Shown: positions 24,696 to 33,541, counted from the first letter of the stretch. The stretch: 64,000 nucleotides of DNA from Sulfurimonas sp. (GCF_028714655.1 NZ_JAQTLY010000012.1:1-64000), one strand, 5' to 3'. A program made the numbers and translations. The notes: generated by a model not told the origin, from the sequence alone.

Positions 24696-26499
24696 AAGAG
24701 GTTTTACGCTTATAGAGTTGGCTATCGCACTAACTATCATAGGTTTAATGATAGGCGGTTCATTTAAAGCTATGCGGAGTATGAGCGAGAGAAGCAGAAT
24801 CTCCGAAGCAAAAGAGCAGGTTTTGGGTGCCAAAAATGCGGTTATGGGATATGCTATAGAATATCCGTCTTTGCCGTCTGTTGCAGTGTTTGATCAAAAC
24901 TTATCGCCTCTTAAAGGCAATCAGGCAGATTTGATAATGTATGTTCCGGCTAATAATTTGATTACCGGTGATGATATATGCGCATTTACTACGACAAATT
25001 TGAGTGTAACCGTGAATAATGTTGACGGAAGCGCACGCCCCCCTATAACAAATGTTGCATTTGTTATAGCTCACGGTTCTGCAAACCGTAATATTCAAAC
25101 GGCACTTGTCGGGAATAATATTGTTGTTCATTCACCTTCGGAACAAAATATTGACGACAATACAACTTCTGTAAATAGACCCGAACAATATGATGATATA
25201 GTTGAGTGGATGACGCTAACTCAGTTGCAAAAAGAGGTTGGTTGCATAGATAGACCTTTAAGGTTTTTAGAAGACAAACTTCCAAATGCAAAAGTAGGGG
25301 TTGCATATCCTGATTTAAGTGTTTCTTCAGAGGTAAAACTTATGGTTGAAAATAATATTTCGGCTGTAACTATAAACTGTAACCCGACTTCCCAAAAAGG
25401 TATAAATTTTGTATCTCCAAACTTTAGCGGAACGCCTACCGCGGCGGGAACGGCTGCATTTAGCTGTACTGCAACGGAAGGTTTACCAAGCAGCAGACCA
25501 CCTATAACAAAAGATTTTGTTATATCTATAGATCCATATCTAAATAAAGCTAAAGATTTAAATTGTACACTTGACAGTGAATGTGCAAGCGGTATATGTG
25601 TAGGCGGTATTTGTCGCTCAGGTGTAGCAACCGATCCTTGTATTGACGGCGGTGATTGTCAAAGCGGACTTTGTATAGGCGGTGTATGTCAAGCAGGTGC
25701 AGTTACAAATAGGTGCAATAGCGGGAATGATTGCATAAGCGGTTTTTGTGCAGGTGGGGTTTGCACGACAGGTGCATTTGGTGTAGCTTGTGATAATGAT
25801 GGTGGTGACTGTAAAAGCGGTATCTGTTACAATAATATATGTAGCGGTGCGATAGGATATAGTTGTAGCAGTAATAGCCATTGTCTAAGCGGATATTGCG
25901 ACAGCAATACTTCTGTGTGTGCGATTACTCCGGCAGGCGGCGGTGGTTCAGGCGGTGGTGGTTCAGGCGGTGGCGGTGGCGGTGGCGGTGGCGTAGCGCC
26001 TTCATGCTCGCTTGCAAGTTCCCCGTCAGTTATCAATGCAAATGGGACAGCAGCTCTCAACTACACCATAAATAATGGTCCTGTCAGCGGAACATTTACT
26101 CCGGCAAGCGGAGGTTGTTCGAGCTTTTCAAACTCTACGGGAGGAAGTTGTACGACCGCAAGCCTGGCAAGAAATACACTTTTTGCATTAAGCGTTACCA
26201 ATGCTTATGGCGGTGGCTCTTGTAATACCAAGGTCTGTGTGGCGAGAACCGAATACAGAATCTATAATGATACAGGTGCAAGACAGGATTTTATGGTAGA
26301 CGGAAGTTGCAGAAGAGTCAACAATGGCAGCGAAATCACGACAGTGGCTAATCGTCTCAATTCTGGAGAGAGTATCACTATATATTCCAGTTCCAACGGA
26401 AGATGCACCACTGCAGCGGCAAGTATTACTTTCAACCAAGCTGCATGTGCAGATGATGATGCGGATGGCTTAGTTAATTTTTCCGGTGCCGATAGATAA
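24688..26499 (+). CDS. Large multidomain type IV prepilin with cysteine-rich repeats
   Basis: The 603-residue protein starts with a prepilin peptidase site (GRRG before FTLIELAIALTIIG) and a hydrophobic helix, so it should enter a pilus. Residues about 220-285 resemble a putative immunoglobulin-like domain (GVAYPDLSV...PNFSGTPTAAGTAAF). Residues about 292-411 are five modules of four cysteines each, with the pattern C-x-SG-x-C-x4-C. A glycine-serine linker at about 416-436 follows, then a C-terminal domain with eight or more cysteines. GGAGG precedes the ATG. Ordinary pilins are ~150-200 residues, so this is probably a tip or minor pilin with an adhesive head that depends on disulfide formation. 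Confidence 0.8.
   Translation: MGRRGFTLIELAIALTIIGLMIGGSFKAMRSMSERSRISEAKEQVLGAKNAVMGYAIEYPSLPSVAVFDQNLSPLKGNQADLIMYVPANNLITGDDICAFTTTNLSVTVNNVDGSARPPITNVAFVIAHGSANRNIQTALVGNNIVVHSPSEQNIDDNTTSVNRPEQYDDIVEWMTLTQLQKEVGCIDRPLRFLEDKLPNAKVGVAYPDLSVSSEVKLMVENNISAVTINCNPTSQKGINFVSPNFSGTPTAAGTAAFSCTATEGLPSSRPPITKDFVISIDPYLNKAKDLNCTLDSECASGICVGGICRSGVATDPCIDGGDCQSGLCIGGVCQAGAVTNRCNSGNDCISGFCAGGVCTTGAFGVACDNDGGDCKSGICYNNICSGAIGYSCSSNSHCLSGYCDSNTSVCAITPAGGGGSGGGGSGGGGGGGGGVAPSCSLASSPSVINANGTAALNYTINNGPVSGTFTPASGGCSSFSNSTGGSCTTASLARNTLFALSVTNAYGGGSCNTKVCVARTEYRIYNDTGARQDFMVDGSCRRVNNGSEITTVANRLNSGESITIYSSSNGRCTTAAASITFNQAACADDDADGLVNFSGADR
25935..25993 (+). repeat. GGT/GGC low-complexity tract encoding a Gly4Ser-like linker
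   Basis: The tract is made of GGCGGTGGTTCA and GGTGGC units and encodes GGGGSGGGGSGGGGGGGGG. Loss or gain of six-base units would change linker length in frame. It also gives several long antisense shadow frames. Confidence 0.85.
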
Positions 26500-26543
26500 G
26501 CGGTAAGTAATCATAATGATTTTTTTTAAAAAAGGTTAAAAAC

Positions 26544-28199
26544 ATGACAGAAAACAAACCGATCGGTCAGCTTCTCGAAGAGTTAGGTTATATAAACAAG
26601 GAGCAGATTAAAGTTGCTCTTACTGCACAAAAGGCAAGCCCTAAGTTTTTTGGAGAGATTCTTCAAGAGTTGGACTTTGTAACATCGGGTGAGGTTGCAG
26701 AGGCTATTGCAAAGCAGAGTAAGTTGGAGTATATAAACATAGAGCATATCGTGCCCTCATCCGAAGCACTTTTGTTGATTCCGCAAAATGTGGCAAAGGC
26801 AAGAAACATACTCCCTATAAGCGTGGATGATACTACTTTGGTTATTGCTACACAGGATGTTAATGACATCGCAACGCTGGATTATCTTAGAAAAATGTCA
26901 AAGAGAGATATAAAGTATGTTGTAGGCGATAAAAAGTCTATTGCCAGACATACGGAGATATTCTACTACCACTTAAGCAATCCCATAGAAGCCGAGATAG
27001 CAGAGATTGTAAAAAGAGCACTTGATAATGCAGAAATAAATGTCCCAAGGCTGGTTGATCTTTTGCTAAACAGTGCTATAAAAGATCGCGTTACGGATAT
27101 CCATATCTCTCCCGAGAGTTCGGCTACGCATATTTTTTACCGCATTGACGGGGTTTTGCAACACTACTACGCACTTCCTATAAAAGTGCACCCTCAGATA
27201 GTAGCCCGTATAAAAATATTGAGCAACTTGGATATCTCCGAGCAGAGAAAACCACAAGACGGCTCTTTTAGTTACGGGTTTTTAAATGAGACATTTGATT
27301 TGAGGGTATCGTCGCTGCCCACGAACTACGGAGAAAATATAGTAATGAGACTTTTGGGCAAAAATGCATCCCTCTTTAGTTTGTCTCATTTAGGGTTAAC
27401 CGATAAAAACAGCGCAAAGATAGAGAAGTATTTCTCAAAACCGTACGGTATTATACTTATCGTAGGACCTACGGGAAGCGGAAAAACGACCACGCTATAC
27501 TCCGCTCTTCGCAGGGTAAACTCACTTAAAAAAAATGTTTTAACCATTGAAGACCCGATTGAGTATAAATTCTCTTTTATAAAACAGACGCAGCTAAACG
27601 AAAAAGCCGGTTATAACTTCAGCAGTGCCATCCGTGCGTTTATGCGTCAAGATCCGGATGTTATGCTTGTAGGAGAGATAAGAGATACCGAGACGGCAGA
27701 GCTTGCGGTTCGCGCTTCCATAACTGGGCACTTGGTTTTATCTACGCTACATACAAACGATGCCATAGGAACTATTCCAAGACTAAACGACTTAAAGATA
27801 CCGCCATATCTTATAGGTTCTGGACTTTTGGCGGTAATTGCCCAAAGACTTATAAGAAAGTTGTGTCAAAACTGTAAAGTTCCTGTTGAGAAAAGTCGTG
27901 AAGAGCTTTTAGCGTCGGGTATTTCTGCGGATATTTTGGATTTTTACGCGACTCACTCATTTTATGATGCACTCGGCTGTGAACATTGCAGAGGAACGGG
28001 ATACAGCGGCAGACAGGCAATAGTCGAGATACTTGAAATAGATAAAGATATAGAGATGATGATAACTGCAGGTTCAACTACGCAAGAGATGCTAAGAGTT
28101 GCGCAAGAAAAAGGTATGCATACTATGAAAGATGACGGCTTTATCAAAGCGATTTTGGGTATCACAACCATAGAAGAGATACATAGGGTTGTCAACTGA
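26544..28199 (+). CDS. mshE: Type IV pilus / type II secretion assembly ATPase (MshE/PilB/GspE)
   Basis: This hexameric ATPase drives pilin polymerisation from the cytoplasm. The 551-residue protein has an N-terminal GspE domain (LLEELGYINKEQIKVAL), Walker [10 protein letters not shown], an Asp box (TIEDPIEY), Walker B GEIRDTETAELA, and a zinc-binding pair CQNC...CEHC. AAGG lies upstream of the ATG. It follows the large prepilin by 44 bases and touches the next gene by one base. Confidence 0.93.
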   Translation: MTENKPIGQLLEELGYINKEQIKVALTAQKASPKFFGEILQELDFVTSGEVAEAIAKQSKLEYINIEHIVPSSEALLLIPQNVAKARNILPISVDDTTLVIATQDVNDIATLDYLRKMSKRDIKYVVGDKKSIARHTEIFYYHLSNPIEAEIAEIVKRALDNAEINVPRLVDLLLNSAIKDRVTDIHISPESSATHIFYRIDGVLQHYYALPIKVHPQIVARIKILSNLDISEQRKPQDGSFSYGFLNETFDLRVSSLPTNYGENIVMRLLGKNASLFSLSHLGLTDKNSAKIEKYFSKPYGIILIVGPTGSGKTTTLYSALRRVNSLKKNVLTIEDPIEYKFSFIKQTQLNEKAGYNFSSAIRAFMRQDPDVMLVGEIRDTETAELAVRASITGHLVLSTLHTNDAIGTIPRLNDLKIPPYLIGSGLLAVIAQRLIRKLCQNCKVPVEKSREELLASGISADILDFYATHSFYDALGCEHCRGTGYSGRQAIVEILEIDKDIEMMITAGSTTQEMLRVAQEKGMHTMKDDGFIKAILGITTIEEIHRVVN

Positions 28200-29407
28200 T
28201 GCACTTTATGGTTACGACTATATCTTTAGAGGGTAAAAAAAATGTAAATTTTATGGAATCCCAAAGCTATGAGGATTTAGTAAAAAGATTACAAAAAGAT
28301 AAAGTTATTACTCTGAAGATAACGCCGATTCCTCACTTCTTATCGCCTTTTGTCCCAAAAGCGGGTAAAAAAGTATCTCCCGATGAGGTTATAGAAATGA
28401 TAGAAAATCTGCATTTAGTTATAAAATCGGGTCTTCCTCTTTATCAAGGCATTATGGATTTAGCCGATGACACGGATAATAAAAGATTTAAAGATATGCT
28501 CTTAAGCGTTGCCAGTGATATAAACAACGGAAAATCTCTCTCCATGGCATTTGAACCATACAAAGATATTATGGGAACTATGATTATAAATCTTGTCCAA
28601 ATCGGTGAAGATACGGGGCAACTTGAACTTACCTTAAAAAGAGGAGCCTCTTTTTTGCGCCGTACCGTCGCTCTAAAGAAAAAGGCAAAGTCGGCGCTAA
28701 TATATCCATCTTTTGCACTATTCGCCGTTATGGGAGCGATGCTGGTTTGGATGATATATGTGCTTCCTCAAATGACGACACTATTTAAAGAGATGGATAT
28801 TAAGCTTCCGCCTTTAACACTTTTTATGATGGCATTATCAGATTTTTTAACAAATTATATAGTTTATATGCTTTTAGGCATAGTAATATTTTTTATAATT
28901 TTTAAGATAGCCCATAAAAAAAATGAACGGGTTCGTTGGTATATGGATAAGTTGCTTTTAAAAATTCCGGCTATAAAAGAGATAATATCAAGTTTCAATA
29001 TAGCATTTATATCGGAGTACCTGAAACTGGCAATAGTTTCGGGTATCCCAATATACAGCGCGCTTGATACACTTGGCAAAAATATCGGCAATGAGCTTTT
29101 TAAAAAAGCTCTAAGTGATGCTACATATGATATATCAAGAGGTTCTCAACTCTCCGCGGCATTTTTAAAAACCAAAATGTTTACGACATTTATGATAAGA
29201 ATGATGGGTGTCGGAGAATCATCAGGTACGCTTGAAAATCAATTAAATTTAGTTTCGGAGCACTATTATGAAAAGGTTGATAACTATGCAGAAAATATCG
29301 GAAAAATCATCGAACCGGTTGTTCTTATCGTCGTTGGCGGTTTTATGGCTTTAGTTATGATAGGACTTATGGGACCGATGTATGATCTCATATCTAAAGT
29401 AGAATGA
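28199..29407 (+). CDS. mshG: Inner-membrane platform protein (MshG/PilC/GspF)
   Basis: This polytopic membrane protein transmits ATPase work to the growing pilus. The 402-residue product has two GspF domains with membrane segments around residues 165-190, 215-235 and 370-395, and ends with the family signature (VEPVVLIVVGGFMALVMIGLMGPMYDL-like). The start codon overlaps the ATPase stop. The response regulator begins in its last codons. Confidence 0.93.
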   Translation: MHFMVTTISLEGKKNVNFMESQSYEDLVKRLQKDKVITLKITPIPHFLSPFVPKAGKKVSPDEVIEMIENLHLVIKSGLPLYQGIMDLADDTDNKRFKDMLLSVASDINNGKSLSMAFEPYKDIMGTMIINLVQIGEDTGQLELTLKRGASFLRRTVALKKKAKSALIYPSFALFAVMGAMLVWMIYVLPQMTTLFKEMDIKLPPLTLFMMALSDFLTNYIVYMLLGIVIFFIIFKIAHKKNERVRWYMDKLLLKIPAIKEIISSFNIAFISEYLKLAIVSGIPIYSALDTLGKNIGNELFKKALSDATYDISRGSQLSAAFLKTKMFTTFMIRMMGVGESSGTLENQLNLVSEHYYEKVDNYAENIGKIIEPVVLIVVGGFMALVMIGLMGPMYDLISKVE

Positions 29408-29997
29408 AAAAATTACTTTTAGTTGATGATGATACTGCTCTAAGAAAACAGTTATGTTTTGCGCTTCAGATGGATTATGAAGTTTATGAAGCAGGCAATC
29501 CAAAAGAAGCATTTGAGATTATAAAAAGTGTAAATTTTGACATTGCCCTTGTGGATCTTGGGTTGCCGCCTTATGAAAATAGTCATAAAGGAGGAAGAGC
29601 AGTTGTTTTGGAACTTATGGAAAAATCAGATGCCAAGGTAATAATACTTACGGGTCAAGAGAGCAGGGAGTATGCAAAAGAGCTTATAAGCATAGGAGTT
29701 TTTGACTATTTACTAAAGCCTATCGATATACCTGCTCTTATCTCTTCGTTTAAAAGAGCCTCTTTTTTTATAGACAATAAATCAAACAGCGATGAAAACA
29801 GGGTTAAGCTCTCATTTAATGCAGATTTTGAAGACGGGCTTAAAGCTACTTCCGATGAGGCACAAAAACAGCTGCTTTTGGCAGTTTTGAAAAAAACAAA
29901 TTTCAATATCAATCAAAGTGCCAAGATCTTAAATATAAGCAGAGAAAACTGTTACTACTTTTTAAAAAAATTCGGTATAGAGAGACCGGATGCTTGA
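29404..29997 (+). CDS. Response regulator with Fis-type DNA-binding helix (PrrA/ActR-like)
   Basis: The 197-residue protein has a receiver domain with the acidic triad (VDDD), phospho-acceptor D51, threonine (ILTGQ) and lysine (LLKPID). A C-terminal Fis-type helix-turn-helix follows (NINQSAKILNISRENCYYFLKKFGI). There is no AAA domain, so it resembles the PrrA/RegA/ActR group and not NtrC. It is joined by 4-base overlap to mshG and by 8-base overlap to the kinase, so it is built together with the pilus machine. The pilin promoter at 31395 is its most likely target, by inference. Confidence 0.85.
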   Translation: MKKLLLVDDDTALRKQLCFALQMDYEVYEAGNPKEAFEIIKSVNFDIALVDLGLPPYENSHKGGRAVVLELMEKSDAKVIILTGQESREYAKELISIGVFDYLLKPIDIPALISSFKRASFFIDNKSNSDENRVKLSFNADFEDGLKATSDEAQKQLLLAVLKKTNFNINQSAKILNISRENCYYFLKKFGIERPDA

Positions 29998-31057
29998 GTT
30001 TTTATATCCTATTATGATCATAATAGGGGTAACTTCACTCGGAGTTATATTTTATTTTAGTGTGCATTTGAAGAGAATTTTAAAAACATTGACAATTTTA
30101 TTGAAAATCCAGACAAACAGCAATGAAAATATCAAAGAATATATAAATTCAATAGCGCTGCAGTTAAGGGAAATAGGCGTAAATGATATACTCTATAAAC
30201 TCTCATATTCATATAGCACTATTGTTCATGAAAATACAGATGCTAAGATTTTGGTCAAAGATAAGGTAGACGAGAGCATGGTAAAGGGCTACATCGCCTT
30301 GCATGTAAATATAAACAAAGGTGAGCAAAAAATCTTAAATAAGTTGATTTTGCGTATCGTAACTATGCAGATCATAAACCAAATTTACTCAAAAATCAAC
30401 ACGGCAAACGAGAGTTTTAAAAATATAGCAAAGCTGCAAACATATATGGTGCATGATTTGAAAAATATTTTGCAATTTTTCGGGGCAATGCAGTATAACT
30501 TGCAAAATTTAAAAAATGATGAGCAGAAGAGCCGGTTTGTAGATTATCTGCAAAATAGCACGGAACCTGTAAACAGAAAAGTAAATTCGATTTTATCTCT
30601 GTTGAAATCTCATTCAAGTTTGACAAAAGAGAGCGATGCCGAGGTGACTTCTTTGTCTTTGGCATTTAAGGAGTATGCGGAGTTTTATGGACTAAAGTGT
30701 ACAGTTGAGGGAGATGCCGAACTTTTTGCGCCAAGAAGCTATATCGAGACTATAGCAGATAATATATTAGGAAATATTTACGATAAGGCTATATTGGACG
30801 CAAGCATAACATGCAGTATCAAGATAACAAAAGATAATGATAAAATTTATATAGAGATAAGCGACAGCGGCGAGGAGTTTAAAAATCCGAATGATGTTTG
30901 TGAACCGTTTTGCACAACTAAAGATGAGGGTATAGGCATAGGAATGTACCAAGTAGCAGGTGCGATAAAACTGCTAAACGGTACGATTGATTGCAAAAAT
31001 GTCAACAATCATCCGCAAATAGTTATAACGATTCCTGCTAATAGATTTTTTTCATAA
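29990..31057 (+). CDS. Sensor histidine kinase of the pilus operon
   Basis: The 355-residue kinase has one N-terminal membrane helix (about residues 5-25), a linker, and the phospho-acceptor His155 in MVHDLKNILQFF. The ATPase domain has N-box NILGNIYDKA, G1 EISDSGEEF and G2 KDEGIGIGMYQV. The HDLKN box resembles PrsK-type kinases. There is no large periplasmic sensor, so the signal may come from the membrane or cytoplasm. The stop codon lies in the first bases of a palindromic repeat. Confidence 0.87.
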   Translation: MLEFLYPIMIIIGVTSLGVIFYFSVHLKRILKTLTILLKIQTNSNENIKEYINSIALQLREIGVNDILYKLSYSYSTIVHENTDAKILVKDKVDESMVKGYIALHVNINKGEQKILNKLILRIVTMQIINQIYSKINTANESFKNIAKLQTYMVHDLKNILQFFGAMQYNLQNLKNDEQKSRFVDYLQNSTEPVNRKVNSILSLLKSHSSLTKESDAEVTSLSLAFKEYAEFYGLKCTVEGDAELFAPRSYIETIADNILGNIYDKAILDASITCSIKITKDNDKIYIEISDSGEEFKNPNDVCEPFCTTKDEGIGIGMYQVAGAIKLLNGTIDCKNVNNHPQIVITIPANRFFS

Positions 31058-31355
31058 CCTAAAAATTAGATTTCAAATGACCAAAGGAAATACCCTTGCG
31101 GTACAAGTTTGGAATGACGAGATTTATGAGTTTTCGTCATCCTGAACTTGATTCAGGATCTTTGGTTTAACTCGTTCCCATCGTCCCCGATGGGAATGCA
31201 TATAGGAAGCAACAATGCGAGATATACACTCCCACGCAGGAGCATGGGAGCGAGTGAAAATGACGCGGCAGTCTCAACAACCCGTCACTGCGAGGAGTGA
31301 AACGACGCGACAGTCTCATCAGCTCGTCACTGCGAGGCTTTAGCTGCGGCAGTCT
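31053..31355. repeat. Repeat cluster in the 31058-31476 gap, with nested 25-base insertion
   Basis: The cluster holds, in order: an 'FRHPELDSGS' repeat whose left arm is split by a 25-base palindrome (31079-31103); a hairpin TTCCCATCG/CGATGGGAA (31175-31196); a hairpin CTCCCA/TGGGAG (about 31230-31250); and two to three 'HCEEQSDAA' type units (31258-31355). The remaining part of this 419-base gap holds the pilin promoter. Confidence 0.85.
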
Positions 31356-31394
31356 ATTTTGCAAATATCTACATCTGTAAAAAAAATTTACATC

Positions 31395-31424
31395 TTGTTT
31401 TTTTTCGTATATTTTCGATATACT
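31395..31424 (+). promoter_or_regulatory. Promoter of the pilin gene
   Basis: TTGTTT at 31395-31400 and TATACT at 31419-31424 are 18 bases apart, giving a start near 31431 and a leader of about 46 bases. The imperfect inverted repeat GTATA...TATAC around 31408-31424 overlaps the -10 and could be a regulator site. This is the best sigma-70-like promoter of the pilus region. Confidence 0.6.
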
Positions 31425-31476
31425 AAATGTAAATAAAACAAAGGGTTTCTTGAGTTGCCCTAAAAGGAATTATGAA

Positions 31477-32118
31477 ATGAGAAAAGGTTTTACACTTGTA
31501 GAGTTATCGATAGTATTGATAATAATAGGTTTGATTATCGGTGGTGTTATGAAAGGCAAGGATATGATAAATAGTGCTAAACAGAAAAAGTTTATGACTA
31601 TATTTGTTAAAGGCTGGCAAGTGGCGGCAAGCGGATATGAGGATCGTACGGGTAGAGTACTTGGTGATGGTGTCGTGAATGGTGGTACGGCTGCAGCGGG
31701 TACAGCAGGCGCAACGGATGGCTTACGCGAAAATGTAGACCTTTCAACTACAAATAGTATTCAAGCGGCTCTTAGGGCTGTCGGGTTGGATGTGCCGATT
31801 ACAAATACAGGCGGCGGAAATGGTACTGTACCTGACGGCGGGTCATATAGTATTGACGGAAAATATGTATCTTCGACGATTGTAGGAAACCTAAATTCAC
31901 AGTCGATAAACGGGGTAGTAAGAAATGTATTTTACATGACAAATGTGCCTACGGATGTGGCAATGGCACTTGATACGATGATTGACGGAACTCAAAATGC
32001 CGGCTTGGGTGATTGTAGAATAAGTGCTGCAGCTAACACAGCTCTTACTGATAATGCAGCGACAGCATGGGGTAATGCACAAACAACAACGCTTGTGAAT
32101 GTAACTATTTTATTCTAA
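31477..32118 (+). CDS. Type IV pilin-like protein (candidate major pilin)
   Basis: The product is 213 residues from ATG 31477, which follows AAAGGAAT; the TTG at 31450 is not needed. It opens MRKG before FTLVELSIVLIIIG, a prepilin cleavage site with the conserved glutamate at +5. A small glycine/alanine/threonine-rich globular domain follows with little similarity to known heads. It has its own promoter and no overlap with the assembly operon, as expected for a pilin made in excess. A minor pilin role is the alternative. Confidence 0.82.
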   Translation: MRKGFTLVELSIVLIIIGLIIGGVMKGKDMINSAKQKKFMTIFVKGWQVAASGYEDRTGRVLGDGVVNGGTAAAGTAGATDGLRENVDLSTTNSIQAALRAVGLDVPITNTGGGNGTVPDGGSYSIDGKYVSSTIVGNLNSQSINGVVRNVFYMTNVPTDVAMALDTMIDGTQNAGLGDCRISAAANTALTDNAATAWGNAQTTTLVNVTILF

Positions 32119-32126
32119 TATTCCTA

Positions 32127-32278
32127 GTTCCCATCATCTTCGATGGGAATGCATAGACTTCAATCTTATAAATATTTAATAACTCGGAAGCAAAGTTTTA
32201 ACTTCGCTTATTTATAAAAATCCTAATTTTACAAAAGTCGTATCTTATCTTTTTGCCTTTTTTTTGGCAAGGATGGGG
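32127..32278. repeat. Hairpin repeats in the 32119-32522 gap (left part)
   Basis: TTCCCATC/CGATGGGAA at 32128-32149 repeats the hairpin at 31175. TTTTGCCTTTTTTTTGGCAA with GGATGGGG at 32251-32278 is the exact reverse complement of 33542-33569, a 28-base perfect match on opposite sides of the tRNA-Ser and pyrF genes. No gene is visible here. Confidence 0.75.
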
Positions 32279-32306
32279 CGGGAATGTATACTTCAAAAAT
32301 CATAAT

Positions 32307-32448
32307 AATTGAAACCTCTAAATCATAAACTAGATTCCAAGTCAAGCTTGGAATGACGAACTACCCGTTACCCTGAACTTTTGTACCACAAGGGTATTTC
32401 CTTTGGTCATTCAGGGTCTAATTCAATAATTGTTCAGAAGGTTCAATT
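32307..32448. repeat. 142-base palindromic element with terminal inverted repeats (copy 1)
   Basis: The element begins AATTGAAACCTCT and ends TTCAGAAGGTTCAATT, inverted ends of one another. The interior is the 'FRHPELDSGS' type arm pair, and the right arm is split by a 25-base palindrome at 32384-32408. A second copy at 34507-34650 has the same plan. It looks like a small non-autonomous mobile palindrome. No transposase is present. Confidence 0.75.
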
Positions 32449-32522
32449 ATTTAAGCTTTTAGTAAGTAAGGGATTTTTCAGTTTTTTTAAAAGTGCTTGA
32501 AAGTTCGTAAAATAAGGGTTGG

Positions 32523-32612
32523 TGGTGGACGAGGAGGGATTTGAACCCTCGGTACAGTTACCCATACGCATCCTTAGCAGGGATGTGGTTTCAGCCGCTC
32601 ACCCACTCGTCC
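32523..32612 (-). tRNA. tRNA-Ser (anticodon GCU)
   Basis: The reverse strand folds as a class II tRNA of 90 nt. The acceptor stem is GGACGAG with CTCGTCC, the anticodon loop reads CTGCTAAGG (anticodon GCU, reading AGC/AGU), there is a long variable arm, and the T loop is GGTTCAAATCC. The CCA end is encoded at 32525-32523. A TATAAT lies 15 bases upstream. Confidence 0.95.
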
Positions 32613-32626
32613 GTTTGAAGAGTGCA

Positions 32627-32632
32627 ATTATA
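32627..32632 (-). promoter_or_regulatory. -10 box of tRNA-Ser
   Basis: The reverse strand reads GATTATAATTG, placing the start near 32620, 8 bases before the mature 5' end of the tRNA. Confidence 0.5.
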
Positions 32633-32650
32633 ATCACATCTACATAATAT

Positions 32651-32668
32651 AGAGCTTAATCAAGCTCT
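32651..32668 (-). terminator. Hairpin downstream of pyrF
   Basis: AGAGCTT and AAGCTCT form a 7-base-pair stem with a 4-base loop, 6 bases after the pyrF stop. The T-tract behind it is poor, so termination may be weak and pyrF may read into tRNA-Ser. Confidence 0.45.
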
Positions 32669-32673
32669 GTATT

Positions 32674-33357
32674 TTAAATTTGCTCTAATATTTTTTTAAC
32701 TATTTCTGCCGGATTTGAAGAGTTGTAAATCGGGCGACCGACGACTATAAAATCAACACTAGCACTCTTTGCGTAAGCAACATCTGCTACTCTTTGCTGA
32801 TCACCTGCATCTTCTCCAAAAGGGCGGATTCCCGGAGTGAGTGTCATAAACTTTTCATTTGTTATATTTTTTATAGACTCGCTCTCATAGGCAGAGCAGA
32901 CAACGCCGTCAAGACCGCTCTCGTACGCGTCTTTAGCAAATTGGTCTGCTTTTTGTGCGATTGAACCCTTATAAACCTCGTTAAACTCATCTTCGCTAAA
33001 TGATGTAAGAGCGGTTACGGCTAAAACGATAGGGCGGTTTTCGTATGAACCAAGTCTATCCATAACCTCTTTCATAGCGCGTTTTCCTGCACTTGCGTGA
33101 ACATTAAACATATCAACGCCGAGTCCCATAATAGACTCTGCGGCGTCTGCCATCGTGTTTGGTATGTCATAAAGTTTTAAGTCCAAAAATATCTTAAAGT
33201 CGGGATTTATCTTTTTTATATCTTTTAAAAACTCTTCTCCGTCGCGGATGTATGAACGAAGACCGACTTTTAGCCAGATAGGGTACTCTTTTATTTTGTG
33301 GATTAAATCTAAATTTTCTTGTTTTGTAGGTAAATCAAGGGCTACACAAAGTTGCAT
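32674..33357 (-). CDS. pyrF: Orotidine 5'-phosphate decarboxylase
   Basis: The enzyme makes UMP in the last step of pyrimidine synthesis. The 227-residue protein has the catalytic DLKLYDIPNTM (Asp-Lys-Asp array), TPGIRP and VVGRPIYNS motifs. The ATG at 33357 follows AAGAGAAG, with TATAAT at 33372-33377 on the reverse strand. It is flanked on both sides by repeat-rich DNA and is transcribed alone. Confidence 0.95.
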   Translation of the reverse strand: MQLCVALDLPTKQENLDLIHKIKEYPIWLKVGLRSYIRDGEEFLKDIKKINPDFKIFLDLKLYDIPNTMADAAESIMGLGVDMFNVHASAGKRAMKEVMDRLGSYENRPIVLAVTALTSFSEDEFNEVYKGSIAQKADQFAKDAYESGLDGVVCSAYESESIKNITNEKFMTLTPGIRPFGEDAGDQQRVADVAYAKSASVDFIVVGRPIYNSSNPAEIVKKILEQI

Positions 33358-33371
33358 TGCTTCTCTTTTGA

Positions 33372-33377
33372 ATTATA
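33372..33377 (-). promoter_or_regulatory. -10 box of pyrF
   Basis: The reverse strand reads AAATATAATTC, giving a start near 33365, just before the ribosome site. Confidence 0.45.
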
Positions 33378-33541
33378 TTTGATGAAATTGTATCATTATT
33401 TTATTTCAAAAATAGCAGCCAGAGGGGTAACTAATCCCTCTGTTTTGATTAGTGCAAAATCTGTGCAAACACCATTAGCACTAAAAAGACTACTATTATT
33501 TTGGGTATCAAAGGATAGCCTTTCCTTGAAGTTCCCTCCCA

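Noticed and set aside
31167-31364. 65-residue leftward frame
   Set aside because: It lies wholly in the repeat cluster and matches repeat-derived peptides (RSDELMRLSRRF type).
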